Shown in pieces: positions 8,929 to 17,151 of a stretch of 64,000 nucleotides of DNA. Under the pieces are notes generated by a model. It saw nothing but the letters and a program-made list of their open reading frames with translations, did not search any database and was not told where the DNA came from. A program made the translations under genes and the position numbers. Origin of the DNA: Ottowia testudinis (GTDB lineage Bacteria; Pseudomonadota; Gammaproteobacteria; Burkholderiales; Burkholderiaceae_C); NCBI RefSeq assembly GCF_017498525.1, contig NZ_CP071796.1, positions 4,256,686 to 4,320,685 of the forward strand, written 5' to 3'. Positions within the stretch are counted from its first letter, which is position 1; each line of letters begins with the position of its first letter.

Positions 8929-10032
8929 ATGCTCACCACCGAATTGCTCGTCCAAAAAAACAATCTCGCTACCACGCGCGTGCGCAAGCGGCCCAATGCG
9001 CCGCTGCAACCTGGCCAGGTGCGTGCGCGTGTGGACCGCTTTGCGCTCACGGCCAACAACATCACCTATGCCGCCTTCGGCAGCGCCATGCACTACTGGG
9101 ATTTCTACCCGGTGCAAGACCTTACCGATGCGGGCGCCGAATGGGGCATCGTGCCCGTGTGGGGCTTTGGCACGGTGGTCGAATCGGCCTGCGCCGAGGT
9201 GCCGGTGGGCGAGCGCCTGTATGGCTTCTGGCCGATGGCCAGCCATGCGGTGCTTGCGCCGGCCCACGTCACCCATGGCGGCTGGAGCGACGGCGCCGCG
9301 CACCGCTCGCCGCTGCCCGCCATCTACAACCAGTACCTGCGCACCAGCGCCGACCCGTTCTACACTGAAGGCACCGAAGATCTGCAAGCACTGCTGCGCC
9401 CGCTGTTCGCCACCTCATGGCTGATCGACGACTTCATGGCCGACAACGGCTTTTTTGGCGCCAGCACGCTGCTGCTGTCCAGCGCCTCCAGCAAGACCGC
9501 GTACGCCACCGCGTTCTGCCTGGCGCAGCGGCCGGGCATCGAGGTGATCGGCCTCACCTCGCCCGGCAACATGGCGTTTTGCGAGCAGCTGGGCTGCTAC
9601 AGCCGCGTGCTGGCCTACGACGCGCTGCCCACGCTGGACGGCACCACGCCCACCGTGTACATCGACTTCGCGGGCAACGCCGGCCTGCGCAAAAGCGTGC
9701 ACGGGCATTTCACCCAGCTGCGCTACAGCTGCTCGGTGGGCGGCGCGCACGTGGGCGCGCTGGGTCATGCCAAGGATTTGCCCGGCCCGCGCGCCACGCT
9801 GTTCTTCGCGCCCGCGCAAGGCCAAAAGCGCGCGGCCGAATGGGGGCAGGCGGTGTTCGGTCAACGGCTGTTGGATGGGTGGAACGGCTTTCTAGAGGCG
9901 GTGCAGCGCCAGGCTTGGGTGCGAGTAGCACAAGCCAACGGGCCCGCCGCGGCGCAGGCCGCGTATGCGCAGATGCTGGCCGGCCACACCGACCCGGGCG
10001 TGGGCACGATGGTGAGTCTGAGCAGCGCATGA
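8929..10032 (+). CDS. DUF2855 family protein
   Basis: 367 residues beginning MLTTELLVQKNNLATTRV. The conserved DUF2855 core is recognisable (RFALTANNITYAAFG, WGFGTVVES, YGFWPMASHAVL, FYDYNQYLRT-like, LLSSASSKTAYATAF). The fold resembles medium-chain reductases, with a Rossmann-like glycine-poor nucleotide region, but no enzyme activity is established. A GTG at 8863 would add 22 poorly conserved residues and is rejected. No operon partner is evident. Confidence 0.8.
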   Translation: MLTTELLVQKNNLATTRVRKRPNAPLQPGQVRARVDRFALTANNITYAAFGSAMHYWDFYPVQDLTDAGAEWGIVPVWGFGTVVESACAEVPVGERLYGFWPMASHAVLAPAHVTHGGWSDGAAHRSPLPAIYNQYLRTSADPFYTEGTEDLQALLRPLFATSWLIDDFMADNGFFGASTLLLSSASSKTAYATAFCLAQRPGIEVIGLTSPGNMAFCEQLGCYSRVLAYDALPTLDGTTPTVYIDFAGNAGLRKSVHGHFTQLRYSCSVGGAHVGALGHAKDLPGPRATLFFAPAQGQKRAAEWGQAVFGQRLLDGWNGFLEAVQRQAWVRVAQANGPAAAQAAYAQMLAGHTDPGVGTMVSLSSA

Positions 10033-10036
10033 GCCT

Positions 10037-10150
10037 TCAGCGCGGTACGTCACGCCGATCCACGATCAGCGTTGAACCGGCCACGTCATCGCCAGCGCGC
10101 GATGCCAAGTAGATCGCCGCGCCCGCCACGTGCTGCGGCGTGCCAATGCT
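10037..10150 (-). pseudogene. C-terminal remnant of a short-chain dehydrogenase/reductase
   Basis: Minus-strand translation gives IGTPQHVAGAAIYLASRAGD, then DVAGSTLIVD, before a stop at 10037-10039. This is the conserved C-terminal SDR segment (VAGAAIYLASRAGDYVxGxTLxVDGG). No start or Rossmann domain precedes it in frame. It is probably the decayed end of a gene largely lost from the gap between DUF2855 and the MBL hydrolase. Confidence 0.6.
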
Positions 10151-10200
10151 TGCGAGAACAGCTGGCCAGTGTCGATCAAGGTCATTTCAGCCTTTTGATA

Positions 10201-10250
10201 TCAATTTAATAGCTGCCCGCGCTTGCCAGACAAGCGCGAAAACCCGATTT
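10201..10250 (+). repeat. Dispersed repeat family A, copy
   Basis: tttaatagctgccc-GCGCTTG-ccaga-CAAGCGC-gaaaacccgattt, a near-consensus copy downstream of the MBL hydrolase gene. Confidence 0.85.
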
Positions 10251-10263
10251 AGCTTGCAATCGG

Positions 10264-11328
10264 TCAAACCGGCGCAAACCGCCAGACCCCTTCGCCATCA
10301 CGTGCGCGCCGCAGTTGTCCGGCGTGCCACAGCCGGTGCAGGTGTGCCACCGCCTCCCCCAGCGCAAAGGTGGTCTGGTGCAGATCGAGCGGGCGCTTGA
10401 ACAGCACGGGCAGCATGTCGTAGGCGCACACCGGGCGCTCGCGCGCCGCGTCCATCACCTCATTCAGCCGGTCGCGGTGGTGCTCGTGCAGCTGGCGGAT
10501 GCGCGTGTGCAAGCCGACGAAGGGTTTGCCGTGCGATGGCAGCACCAGCACATCTCCGGGCAGCGGCGCAAAGCGGTCGATCGAGCCGAGGAACAGCGTC
10601 AGCGCATCGGCCTCGGGCTCCATCTCGTAGACGCTCACGTTGGTGGAGATGCGCGGCAGCACCATGTCGCCGCTGATGAGGATGCCCGCCGCCTCGCAAT
10701 ACAGGGCCATGTGCTCCGGCGCGTGGCCGTAGCCGGCAATGCAGCGCCAGGCCTGGCCACCAATCGTCACGCTACAGCCATCCATCAGCCGCGCATAGCT
10801 GGGCGGCACGGCCGGAACCAGGCCGCGGTAGTAGCTCTTGCGGTGGCGGATTTTCTCCAGGTCGCCCACGCCGGTCATGCCGTGGCTGTGGAAGAAGTCC
10901 GCCAGCCGCTCGCCACCAAAGCTGTTGACCACTTCGCAGGCGTAGCGCGCGGCCATGTAGTCGGTGCCGCTCATCCACAGTGGGGCTTGCCAGCGCTCGC
11001 ACAGCCAGTGCGCCAGACCCACGTGGTCGGGGTGCATGTGGGTGGCGATGACGCGCAGGATCGGCAGGCCGTCCAGTTCGTTGGCAAACACCTGTTCCCA
11101 ATCGGCGCGCGACTGCGGGTGGTCGATGCAGGTGTCCACCACGGTCCAGCCTTCGCGGCCGTCCAGGCGGTCGCGCAGCAGCCAGAGGTTGATGTGGTCC
11201 AGCGCAAACGGCAGTTGCATGCGCAGCCACTTCACGCCCGGCGCCAGCGCGATGGCGCCGCCCGGCGGCGGCAGTGCATCGGCCAGCGGGTAGTGCAGGG
11301 CGCGTTCAAGTTCGGCGGCAATCGACAT
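10264..11328 (-). CDS. MBL-fold metallo-hydrolase
   Basis: 354 residues. The metal-binding motif THMHPDHVG is at about 96-104 (H97, H99, D101, H102), with the downstream His in GYGHAPEHMALY, the Asp in LISGDMVL and His in LPSHGKP. This is the beta-lactamase-like hydrolase fold, with a C-terminal winged-helix-like extension (RPLDLHQTTFALGEAVAHLH) seen in LACTB2-like enzymes. It is divergent from a LiuR-like regulator with a shared palindromic operator, suggesting a role, perhaps as thioesterase, in branched acyl-CoA catabolism. The substrate is unknown. Confidence 0.85.
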   Translation of the reverse strand: MSIAAELERALHYPLADALPPPGGAIALAPGVKWLRMQLPFALDHINLWLLRDRLDGREGWTVVDTCIDHPQSRADWEQVFANELDGLPILRVIATHMHPDHVGLAHWLCERWQAPLWMSGTDYMAARYACEVVNSFGGERLADFFHSHGMTGVGDLEKIRHRKSYYRGLVPAVPPSYARLMDGCSVTIGGQAWRCIAGYGHAPEHMALYCEAAGILISGDMVLPRISTNVSVYEMEPEADALTLFLGSIDRFAPLPGDVLVLPSHGKPFVGLHTRIRQLHEHHRDRLNEVMDAARERPVCAYDMLPVLFKRPLDLHQTTFALGEAVAHLHRLWHAGQLRRARDGEGVWRFAPV

Positions 11329-11367
11329 GGGCTTGTGTTTGGGTGGCGGTGCGGTAGGATGGGCGAA

Positions 11368-11383
11368 TTGACGTTAACGTCAA
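11368..11383. promoter_or_regulatory. Candidate LiuR operator between MBL hydrolase and merR gene
   Basis: Perfect 16-bp palindrome TTGACGTTAACGTCAA, 40 bases upstream of the hydrolase start and 68 upstream of the regulator start. The same sequence with one change recurs at 21260-21275 before the thioesterase/acyl-CoA dehydrogenase genes. Confidence 0.8.
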
Positions 11384-11451
11384 CCTTGCAGCCCATTCTA
11401 TGAAGCCGCCGCGCGCCGTGCCGGTACTTGCGCGACAGCCATTCACCCCGC

Positions 11452-11880
11452 ATGGCCACCACCTATTCCATCAGCGACCTGGCGCGTGAGTTCGATTTGA
11501 CGCCGCGCGCCATGCGCTTTTATGAAGACATGGGCCTGCTCGAGCCCGCCCGCAGCGGCCCCGGCGGCCGTCAGCGCGTGTACAGCAGCCGCGACCGCAC
11601 GCGCCTGAAGCTCACGCTGCGTGCCAAGCGCCTGGGCCTGTCATTGACCGAGGCCAAGCAGCTGATCGACATGTACGACAGCCCGCGCGACACCGGGCCA
11701 CAGCTGCGCAAGTTTTTGGAAGTGCTTGGCCAGCACCGCGCGCAACTGGAGGCTCAGCTGGCCGACTTGCAGGCCACCCTGAAGGAGGTGGCCGAGCATG
11801 AAAAAGATGCGCGGGCGCTGCTGGCGGGTGTGGATGGCAAGGCGGGCGCTAAACGCGGGCGAGGTGTGAGGGGCGCCTGA
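11452..11880 (+). CDS. liuR: MerR-family regulator, LiuR-like
   Basis: 142 residues starting MATTYSISDLAREFDLTPRA. The N-terminal winged helix-turn-helix (YSISDLAREFDLTPRAMRFYEDMGLLEPAR) is followed by a coiled-coil dimerisation helix (about 80-125). No Cys metal-binding motif is present, which fits the LiuR/acyl-CoA-sensing branch controlling leucine and isovalerate degradation. The two palindromes at 11368 and 21260 are its likely sites. An upstream in-frame ATG at 11428 is less likely. Confidence 0.78.
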   Translation: MATTYSISDLAREFDLTPRAMRFYEDMGLLEPARSGPGGRQRVYSSRDRTRLKLTLRAKRLGLSLTEAKQLIDMYDSPRDTGPQLRKFLEVLGQHRAQLEAQLADLQATLKEVAEHEKDARALLAGVDGKAGAKRGRGVRGA

Positions 11881-11887
11881 AAACAGC

Positions 11888-12092
11888 CAGACGCGAAGGA
11901 CGCAAAGGATTCGCGAAGGTCGCGAAAGAAAACAAAAATTTTTGTTTTCTTGTTTCTGATACGACATGCGCAAAAAGGCACCTGGCGGGGCGATGGAGCC
12001 AAGGCCAAGCGCCCAGCCTCCTCGTGATCTGCGTCAGTCCTATCTGTTTTTTTTGCGTCCTTCGCGGAATCTTCGCGTCCTTCGCGTCCGAT
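11888..12092. repeat. Dispersed repeat family B, inverted pair with terminator-like palindrome
   Basis: acgcgaaggacgcaaagg at 11891 faces gcgtccttcgcgtccg ending near 12092. In between, GAAAACAAAAATTTTTGTTTTC (11928-11949) would form an 11-bp AT-rich stem. The position between convergent liuR and rtcA suggests a bidirectional terminator. Confidence 0.6.
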
Positions 12093-12103
12093 ATTCCGGC
12101 CCA

Positions 12104-13174
12104 TCAAACCCGACGCCGCACCAGCACCTCCGCCACCGCCCCGCCCTGCGCGATCGACCACGCCAGCGGCAGAAAGCGCGCGATCACCTCGGTGTTGGTG
12201 CGCAGGTGCTCGGTCACTTCACTGCACGTGAAGCGCGCCTGGCCACCGCGCTGCCACACCGCCAGCGCCAGCAGCAGCGCCCACTGATCCGCCAGGTGCG
12301 GGCCCAGCGCGGCGCCGCCGCCGTCATCGCCCACGCTGCGCTGGTAATCGCGCAGCTGCGTGGTCAGCCGTGCAGCCACCTCCTCGGCGCTCACGCCGCG
12401 CGCGCCGTATTCGGTGAACACTTCCGTCACGTGTTCATGCGCCAGCGTGGCGATCAGCGCATTGCCCGGCCCTTCGTCCTGCCGCGCGCTGCCATAGCGC
12501 TGCTGCTCGGGCGCCCAGCCCATAGCCTGCGCCAGCGCTTGCAGCTCGCGCGTGGCCACGGTGCGCGGCAGGCCGGGGCTCAGCGCCTCGGCGTGGGCAC
12601 TGCGCGGCGCGCCTCGCGCCATCAAGTCGAACGCTTGCAAAGGTTGCGCGGGCGGCGTGATGTGCACCTGCACCTGGCCGCCCCCGGCGGGGTAGAAACC
12701 GTGGCGCTTTAGCGTCAGGGCCAGCGGCGCCGGCTGCCCTGCCGCCAGGCGCGCCAGCAAGGGCGCGTAGGCGTCGCGCAAGAAATGAAAGCACGGCGCC
12801 ATCGGGTTGTGCGTGCCGCCGGTCAGTGTGATGTCGCTCGGCGCATCGGCCAGCAACAGCGGCGGCAACACCGTTTGCAGCACCAGCATGGCGCTGCCTG
12901 CGCTGGCGATGCTGAAGGTGTAGTCGCCCGCACGCACCGGCCCGGGCGCAAAGCGCAACTGTTGCGAGCCCAATTCGGCCCCTGTCACCTGCGCCCCGCT
13001 GATGGCTTGCGCCGCCTGCACGCACGCCAGGTGCTGGCGCATCAGGCCCGGCTTGGGGCGCTTGGCGCGGATGCGGTCAATGCCCATCGGCTGGCCCGTG
13101 ACCACCGACAGCGCCAGCGCCGTGCGCAGAATTTGCCCGCCGCCCTCGCCCTGCGAGCCGTCGAGTTCGATCAT
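12104..13174 (-). CDS. rtcA: RNA 3'-terminal phosphate cyclase
   Basis: 356 residues, slightly longer than E. coli RtcA (about 338). The N-terminal signature DGSQGEGGGQILRTALALS is intact and the nucleotidylated histidine is H293 in GPHLADQWALLLAL. It converts RNA 3'-phosphates to 2',3'-cyclic phosphates using ATP, preparing ends for RtcB. It is the last gene of the minus-strand rsr-rtcB operon; its ATG overlaps the rlaP stop (ATGA). Confidence 0.93.
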   Translation of the reverse strand: MIELDGSQGEGGGQILRTALALSVVTGQPMGIDRIRAKRPKPGLMRQHLACVQAAQAISGAQVTGAELGSQQLRFAPGPVRAGDYTFSIASAGSAMLVLQTVLPPLLLADAPSDITLTGGTHNPMAPCFHFLRDAYAPLLARLAAGQPAPLALTLKRHGFYPAGGGQVQVHITPPAQPLQAFDLMARGAPRSAHAEALSPGLPRTVATRELQALAQAMGWAPEQQRYGSARQDEGPGNALIATLAHEHVTEVFTEYGARGVSAEEVAARLTTQLRDYQRSVGDDGGGAALGPHLADQWALLLALAVWQRGGQARFTCSEVTEHLRTNTEVIARFLPLAWSIAQGGAVAEVLVRRRV

Positions 13175-13992
13175 GCGCGCTCCTGGTTGAAGCGCTGCAC
13201 CGTGTCCAGCAAATACGCATCCAGCTCTCGCACGTCGGCGCGCGGCGCGGGCGCTTGCAGCGGGTGGTCGGCGTGGTGCGCCAGCTCGCGCGTGATGAAC
13301 TCGTGCAGGCCCGTCCAGCGCGCGCTGGTGGCGGCTTCGCCGGCGCGCATCTTCACTTCAAGCAAGCGGTTGATCTCGTCAATCAAGGCGGCGTCACGCC
13401 CAGCATCCAGCACCTGCTCGGCCAGTTCGGCAAAGCGCATCGGCGGCGCGCCCGCATCATGAGCCGCGATCCAGCGCGCGGCCAGCAGCGGGCGCAGCAC
13501 GTACAGGTATTTCTTGTAGCGCACAGCGTCGCCTTGCAGGTACTCGCGAAAGTTCTTTTTCGCCATGGCCGCGTAGTGGTGCCATGCGCGCACGCGCGAG
13601 AAATGCGCCTGCGCCAGCGTGGCGAAAGTGCCCATCGCCGCGTCATCCTGCCGGTACACGATGGGCGAGCGCAGCCATTCCAGCAGCGTCGGGTTGGATT
13701 CGCGCAGCAGCCCCAGCGCCTTGCGCAAGTCCCAGCCGTTGATGTCCAGCACGTCGCTGATCGGCAGCTCTATCACGTCGCGCTGCGGCAGCGCCGTGAG
13801 GTACCACGGCAGGCGATTGACGTAGATGAAGCGCACGTCGTAGTCGCTGTCGGGCGAAGCGAAGCCCCAGCCCCGGCTGCCGGATTCGCAGGCAAACAGT
13901 ACGGTGACATGGTGCTGGTGCTCAATGTCGGTCAGCGCAGCCAGGATGCGCTGGCGCACGTGCGGCTCGACAGGGTGGGAACTGTAGATCAT
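13171..13992 (-). CDS. rlaP: RNA-repair-associated DNA polymerase beta-fold nucleotidyltransferase
   Basis: 273 residues from MIYSSHPVEPHVRQ. The nucleotidyltransferase motif GSRGWGFASPDSDYDVRF (G38-S39, with D50 and D52 as catalytic acidics) defines the RlaP/YcgL-type family known to travel with RtcB and RNA ligases. Its presumed job is adding nucleotides to damaged RNA ends. It sits 4 bases after the HEPN-motif gene and overlaps rtcA by 4 bases. A longer frame from 14052 is rejected because it overlaps the upstream gene. Confidence 0.85.
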   Translation of the reverse strand: MIYSSHPVEPHVRQRILAALTDIEHQHHVTVLFACESGSRGWGFASPDSDYDVRFIYVNRLPWYLTALPQRDVIELPISDVLDINGWDLRKALGLLRESNPTLLEWLRSPIVYRQDDAAMGTFATLAQAHFSRVRAWHHYAAMAKKNFREYLQGDAVRYKKYLYVLRPLLAARWIAAHDAGAPPMRFAELAEQVLDAGRDAALIDEINRLLEVKMRAGEAATSARWTGLHEFITRELAHHADHPLQAPAPRADVRELDAYLLDTVQRFNQERA

Positions 13993-13996
13993 GACT

Positions 13997-14935
13997 TCAT
14001 AGCTCAATAGAAGCGTCTTTTCTGGGGCCAACGACTTGGCATATTTCATCAATCAACGCGTCGCAAGCGTGCATAACGTCGCGAGCGACCCGCAACTGAT
14101 GCAAGTTCAAGTCAGAAGCGGTGGCGTAAGGAATCGCGTCTCGACCACCATAGTCATAGGCAACAGAAAATTTGTCTTTATGTGTTTCGAAACGAGCCCT
14201 TCCATCGGGCTGGTCAACAAGCTCCTGTCGAAAACAAATACTTCTTCGCCACAAGTGCGTCATTCCGACATTGATATGCGAAGGAATGGAGTGGGCCGAT
14301 TCGTTGCGCCAATCGCGGCTCGCAATCCTGTGGTTTTCGTCGTCAAGCTGTTCTAGACGGTGAATGAGATGCAAGGCCTTTGACCATGCAGCGGAAATAT
14401 TTTTCAGCTGCCTCTCCTTTTCTTGCCTAGACCAAGAGACTTTGTTTGGATTTGAAGCGCCTCTCAAGAGCCGTCTCTTCTTTTTGTCATCCTCGGGCAG
14501 CCAGTCTGCGGTATAGCCCGAAGCTACGTTTGCGGCATGGACCACATGTGTGGCATACCGCACCATTGCGTCCCTAAAACTCGTGGGCTGATGGAAGCAG
14601 AAGAACACCACGGGCTCGACGAACTCCAAATAGACGGACCAACCATCCTCCTCACCCACCGATGCCAGCACGTTATTCCATGCCAGCAACGACGCTGTGT
14701 GCCTGACCCAAGCGTTGAATCGGTTGACAACCTCTCCATAGTCGGAGCGCGCGATTTCGCCACTCAGTCCGAGGTGTGCTTGGCTGAGCAGGTCGCGCTT
14801 TTCGTACGGGTGATACGACACAAACTCTGGCGCCAACCAGTCCATGCTGTAGAGCACATCCAGCATCGCCTTGTTCGCATCGACCAGGATGGTGCGGTGT
14901 CGCAAGACCTCCTGTTCACGTTCTGCCGCGTTCAT
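13997..14935 (-). CDS. Uncharacterised protein with a HEPN-type RNxxxH motif
   Basis: 312 residues, not recognised as a named protein. It is mostly helical by composition, and residues 210-215 read R-N-E-S-A-H, exactly the R-[polar]-x3-H active-site motif of HEPN ribonucleases, in the context DWRNESAHSIPSH. Base composition is visibly more AT-rich than the adjacent rtcA/rlaP. It starts 4 bases after rtcB and ends 4 bases before rlaP, so it is an integral operon member. Role inferred: RNA cleavage or RNA binding linked to repair. I cannot exclude a catalytically inactive HEPN or coincidence. Confidence 0.6.
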   Translation of the reverse strand: MNAAEREQEVLRHRTILVDANKAMLDVLYSMDWLAPEFVSYHPYEKRDLLSQAHLGLSGEIARSDYGEVVNRFNAWVRHTASLLAWNNVLASVGEEDGWSVYLEFVEPVVFFCFHQPTSFRDAMVRYATHVVHAANVASGYTADWLPEDDKKKRRLLRGASNPNKVSWSRQEKERQLKNISAAWSKALHLIHRLEQLDDENHRIASRDWRNESAHSIPSHINVGMTHLWRRSICFRQELVDQPDGRARFETHKDKFSVAYDYGGRDAIPYATASDLNLHQLRVARDVMHACDALIDEICQVVGPRKDASIEL

Positions 14936-14939
14936 TCCT

Positions 14940-16157
14940 TCACCCCTTCACACACACCACCTGCTTCAGCGTATACACCACCTCCACCAGATCTTTTTGC
15001 GCTTCCATCACGGCGTCGATGTCCTTGTAAGCCATCGGGATTTCGTCGATCACGTCGGCGTCTTTTCGGCATTCCACGCCTTCGGTGGCCTTGATCTGAT
15101 CTTGGATGCTGAACAGCTTCTTGGCCTTGGTGCGGCTCATTTTTCGGCCAGCGCCGTGGCTGCAACTCATGAAGCTGTCGGGGTTGCCTTTCCCGCGCAC
15201 GATGTAGCTCTTGGCGCCCATGCTGCCGGGGATGATGCCCAGCTCGCCCGCCTTGGCGCTCACCGCGCCCTTGCGCGTGACGAACACGTCGTGCCCGAAA
15301 TGCGTTTCGCGCTGCACGTAGTTGTGGTGGCAATTCACGGCTTCCAGGTGCGTGCTGAACGGCTTGGTGATCACCTGGCGCATGGCCTCGATCACGCGCA
15401 GCATCATCACCTCGCGGTTGGCGCGGGCAAACTTTTGCGCCCAGCCCACGCCCTGCACGTAGTCGCCGAAATATTGGCTGCCTTCTTCGAAATAAGCCAA
15501 ATCTTTATCGGGCAACTGCACGTTGTTGCGTTCGGCGTCTTTCTTCGCCAATTCAATGAAATGCGTGCCCATGGCGTTACCCACGCCGCGTGAGCCGGAG
15601 TGCAGCATCACCCACACCGCCTGCGCCTCGTCCAGGCAGATTTCGATGAAGTGGTTGCCCGTCCCCAGCGTTCCCAGTTGCTTGTAGTTGTTGGTGTTTT
15701 TCAGGCGCGGGTATTTCTCGCAAATCTGCTCGAATTCATCCACCAGTTGCGTCCACGCGGCATCGGTTTCAGGCGGCGGTGTGTCCCACGAACCCTTGTC
15801 GCGCCCATAACGGCGCGGCGACATGCCGTGCGGCACGGCTTTTTCAATCGCCGCGCGCAGCGGGCCGAGTGAATCGGGCAAATCGCTCGCCATCAGCGTG
15901 GTTTTGCACGCCATCATTCCGCAGCCAATATCCACGCCCACGGCCGCCGGAATGATGGCCTTGAAGGTGGGAATAACCGAGCCCACGGTGGCGCCAATGC
16001 CGTAATGCACATCGGGCATGGCGGCCACGTGCTTGAACACGATGGGCAGGCGCGAGACGTTCTGCAATTGCTGCATGGCTTCGTCTTCGACCGGCACGCC
16101 TTTCGTCCACATCTTGATGGGCAGGGCGTTGTCGTTTTGGATTTCGTTGTAGTTCAT
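14940..16157 (-). CDS. rtcB: RNA-splicing ligase RtcB
   Basis: 405 residues (E. coli 408). Motifs: GVDIGCGMMACKT with D76 and the metal ligand C79; GTLGTGNHFIE around 162-172; LHSGSRGVGN with H186; and the guanylylated histidine H334 in CSHGAGRKMSR. RtcB joins 2',3'-cyclic phosphate or 3'-phosphate ends to 5'-OH ends using GTP and Mn. The start MNYNEIQNDNALPIK is fixed by an ATGA overlap with the preceding HEPN-motif gene; an upstream in-frame ATG at 16217 is rejected. Confidence 0.95.
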   Translation of the reverse strand: MNYNEIQNDNALPIKMWTKGVPVEDEAMQQLQNVSRLPIVFKHVAAMPDVHYGIGATVGSVIPTFKAIIPAAVGVDIGCGMMACKTTLMASDLPDSLGPLRAAIEKAVPHGMSPRRYGRDKGSWDTPPPETDAAWTQLVDEFEQICEKYPRLKNTNNYKQLGTLGTGNHFIEICLDEAQAVWVMLHSGSRGVGNAMGTHFIELAKKDAERNNVQLPDKDLAYFEEGSQYFGDYVQGVGWAQKFARANREVMMLRVIEAMRQVITKPFSTHLEAVNCHHNYVQRETHFGHDVFVTRKGAVSAKAGELGIIPGSMGAKSYIVRGKGNPDSFMSCSHGAGRKMSRTKAKKLFSIQDQIKATEGVECRKDADVIDEIPMAYKDIDAVMEAQKDLVEVVYTLKQVVCVKG

Positions 16158-16753
16158 AGTGGATTGAGGAAAAGTATCTTTCTGTTTTTTATGAATTCGC
16201 TCATGGTCGCTTGGCATTCATCGAATCTTGTCTGCCATTCTGCTTGCTGCATTAATAGACCGCGATCGCCTACGATAGTGCTGAATAATATTTTTCTACC
16301 ATTTAATTCAACTGACACCGGAGATTTTATATTAATTCCTTTAAACTCCTGCGTCGTTAGTATGCCTGCATACATTGCGGGAAGTAGATTTTCGGTGATT
16401 GCGGGTATGTCTTGATGGTCACGAGAGCGAAAATCAATAGGAAAATAACCCTCGTGCAGTCCGTTGCATCTGAATAGCTCATAGAATGCTGTCGACAATT
16501 TAGTGCTTTTGCTGTCATAAGTGACATAAATGTCATCGTGTGGCACGAAATTTCCCTCTGTCGCCATAAACCAAATTGTTGACATCTCATCATTTAAAAA
16601 TTTGGTGTAACGAGCTTTGTTGCTTTCCTCCGCAGGGTATCTCCTTTTTGCTGCCGCGTCTATTAATATGCAGAGATTGATGCAGGCAAGTTCCGACTCA
16701 TTTTGCGACAGCTTCCATAACGCATCCTCGATGAGCTTGGAAATAATATTCAT
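16154..16753 (-). CDS. AT-rich protein with HEPN-like R-x4-H motif
   Basis: 199 residues with much lower GC than its neighbours, suggesting recent transfer. The pattern LIDAAAKRRYP, then ARYTKFL, then FYELFRCNGLHEGYFP resembles a common family of small HEPN-like proteins. R95-C-N-G-L-H100 supplies R-x4-H. It begins 13 bases after an orphan T-arm/CCA-like element and overlaps the rtcB start by ATGA, so it is co-expressed with the ligase. Function inferred as an RNase or RNA-binding partner; no experimental precedent is known to me. Confidence 0.55.
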   Translation of the reverse strand: MNIISKLIEDALWKLSQNESELACINLCILIDAAAKRRYPAEESNKARYTKFLNDEMSTIWFMATEGNFVPHDDIYVTYDSKSTKLSTAFYELFRCNGLHEGYFPIDFRSRDHQDIPAITENLLPAMYAGILTTQEFKGINIKSPVSVELNGRKILFSTIVGDRGLLMQQAEWQTRFDECQATMSEFIKNRKILFLNPL

Positions 16754-16766
16754 AATATTCTCATAG

Positions 16767-16794
16767 TGGTGGACACGACGGGATTCGAACCCGC
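16767..16794 (-). ncRNA. Orphan tRNA-like T-arm plus acceptor 3' strand ending CCA
   Basis: The minus strand reads GCGGG-TTCGAAT-CCCGT, then a 7-base acceptor-like strand CGTGTCC, discriminator A, and CCA. No complementary 5' acceptor strand (GGACACG) or D-arm was found upstream within the locus, so it is not a complete tRNA. It lies at the 3' end of the Y RNA array, just before the HEPN-like gene. It could be a degenerate Y RNA module, a tRNA-half decoy, or a processing site. Confidence 0.5.
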
Positions 16795-16800
16795 ATCAAT

Positions 16801-16926
16801 GCAGCAACCGGGGTGTTTGAATCCGCCGGCCCCGTCGATGGTTGGAAACGCGCGCCAGTGACAGACCCGTCATCGGAGCCAGCACCTGCATCCTCAACCG
16901 CACCCATCGACCGACTTGCCTGCTGC
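16801..16926 (-). ncRNA. Unassigned structured RNA segment in the Y RNA locus
   Basis: On the minus strand GCAGCA and TGCTGC close the ends (16921-16926/16801-16806). GTCGATGG pairs with CCATCGAC (16904-16911/16834-16841), and GGGG..CCCC encloses a T-loop-like ATTCAAAC. The pairing suggests a three-way junction. The conserved ATGC bulge of the Y RNA units was not found, so its class is open. Confidence 0.35.
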
Positions 16927-17001
16927 ACCTGGTATTACCCAGACTGCCGGCAATTTCAACATTTATGGCAGTGGCGCTCCCTTCTGTGCCTGCGTGCCCG
17001 T

Positions 17002-17139
17002 AAAAAGAGAGATGATTAAATCGGCAGGTTGTTTTTCCTGAGCTATCGGCATGAAGCCGACCGGGGATTGAACCCGGGACCTCCGCAGCCATTCAAGGCA
17101 TGCGGCACTCTGACCTGTAAACCTACCAGCATTCATCTC
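17002..17139 (-). ncRNA. Y RNA unit 3 with tRNA-like module
   Basis: Lower Ro-binding stem GAGATGA/TCATCTC, bulge ATGCT opposite GATTTAA, upper stem GGTAGGTT/AACCTGCC (one G-U). The effector part reads T-arm CCGGG-TTCAATC-CCCGG (17061-17077), closed acceptor hairpin TCGGC-ttcat-GCCGA, then TAGCTCAGG, a shortened D-arm lacking the usual GAGC strand. A variable-arm-like stem CCGCA/TGCGG precedes the T-arm. A run of five T follows the lower stem, a likely termination or processing point. Confidence 0.7.
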
Positions 17140-17151
17140 GCAACTGAAGAT

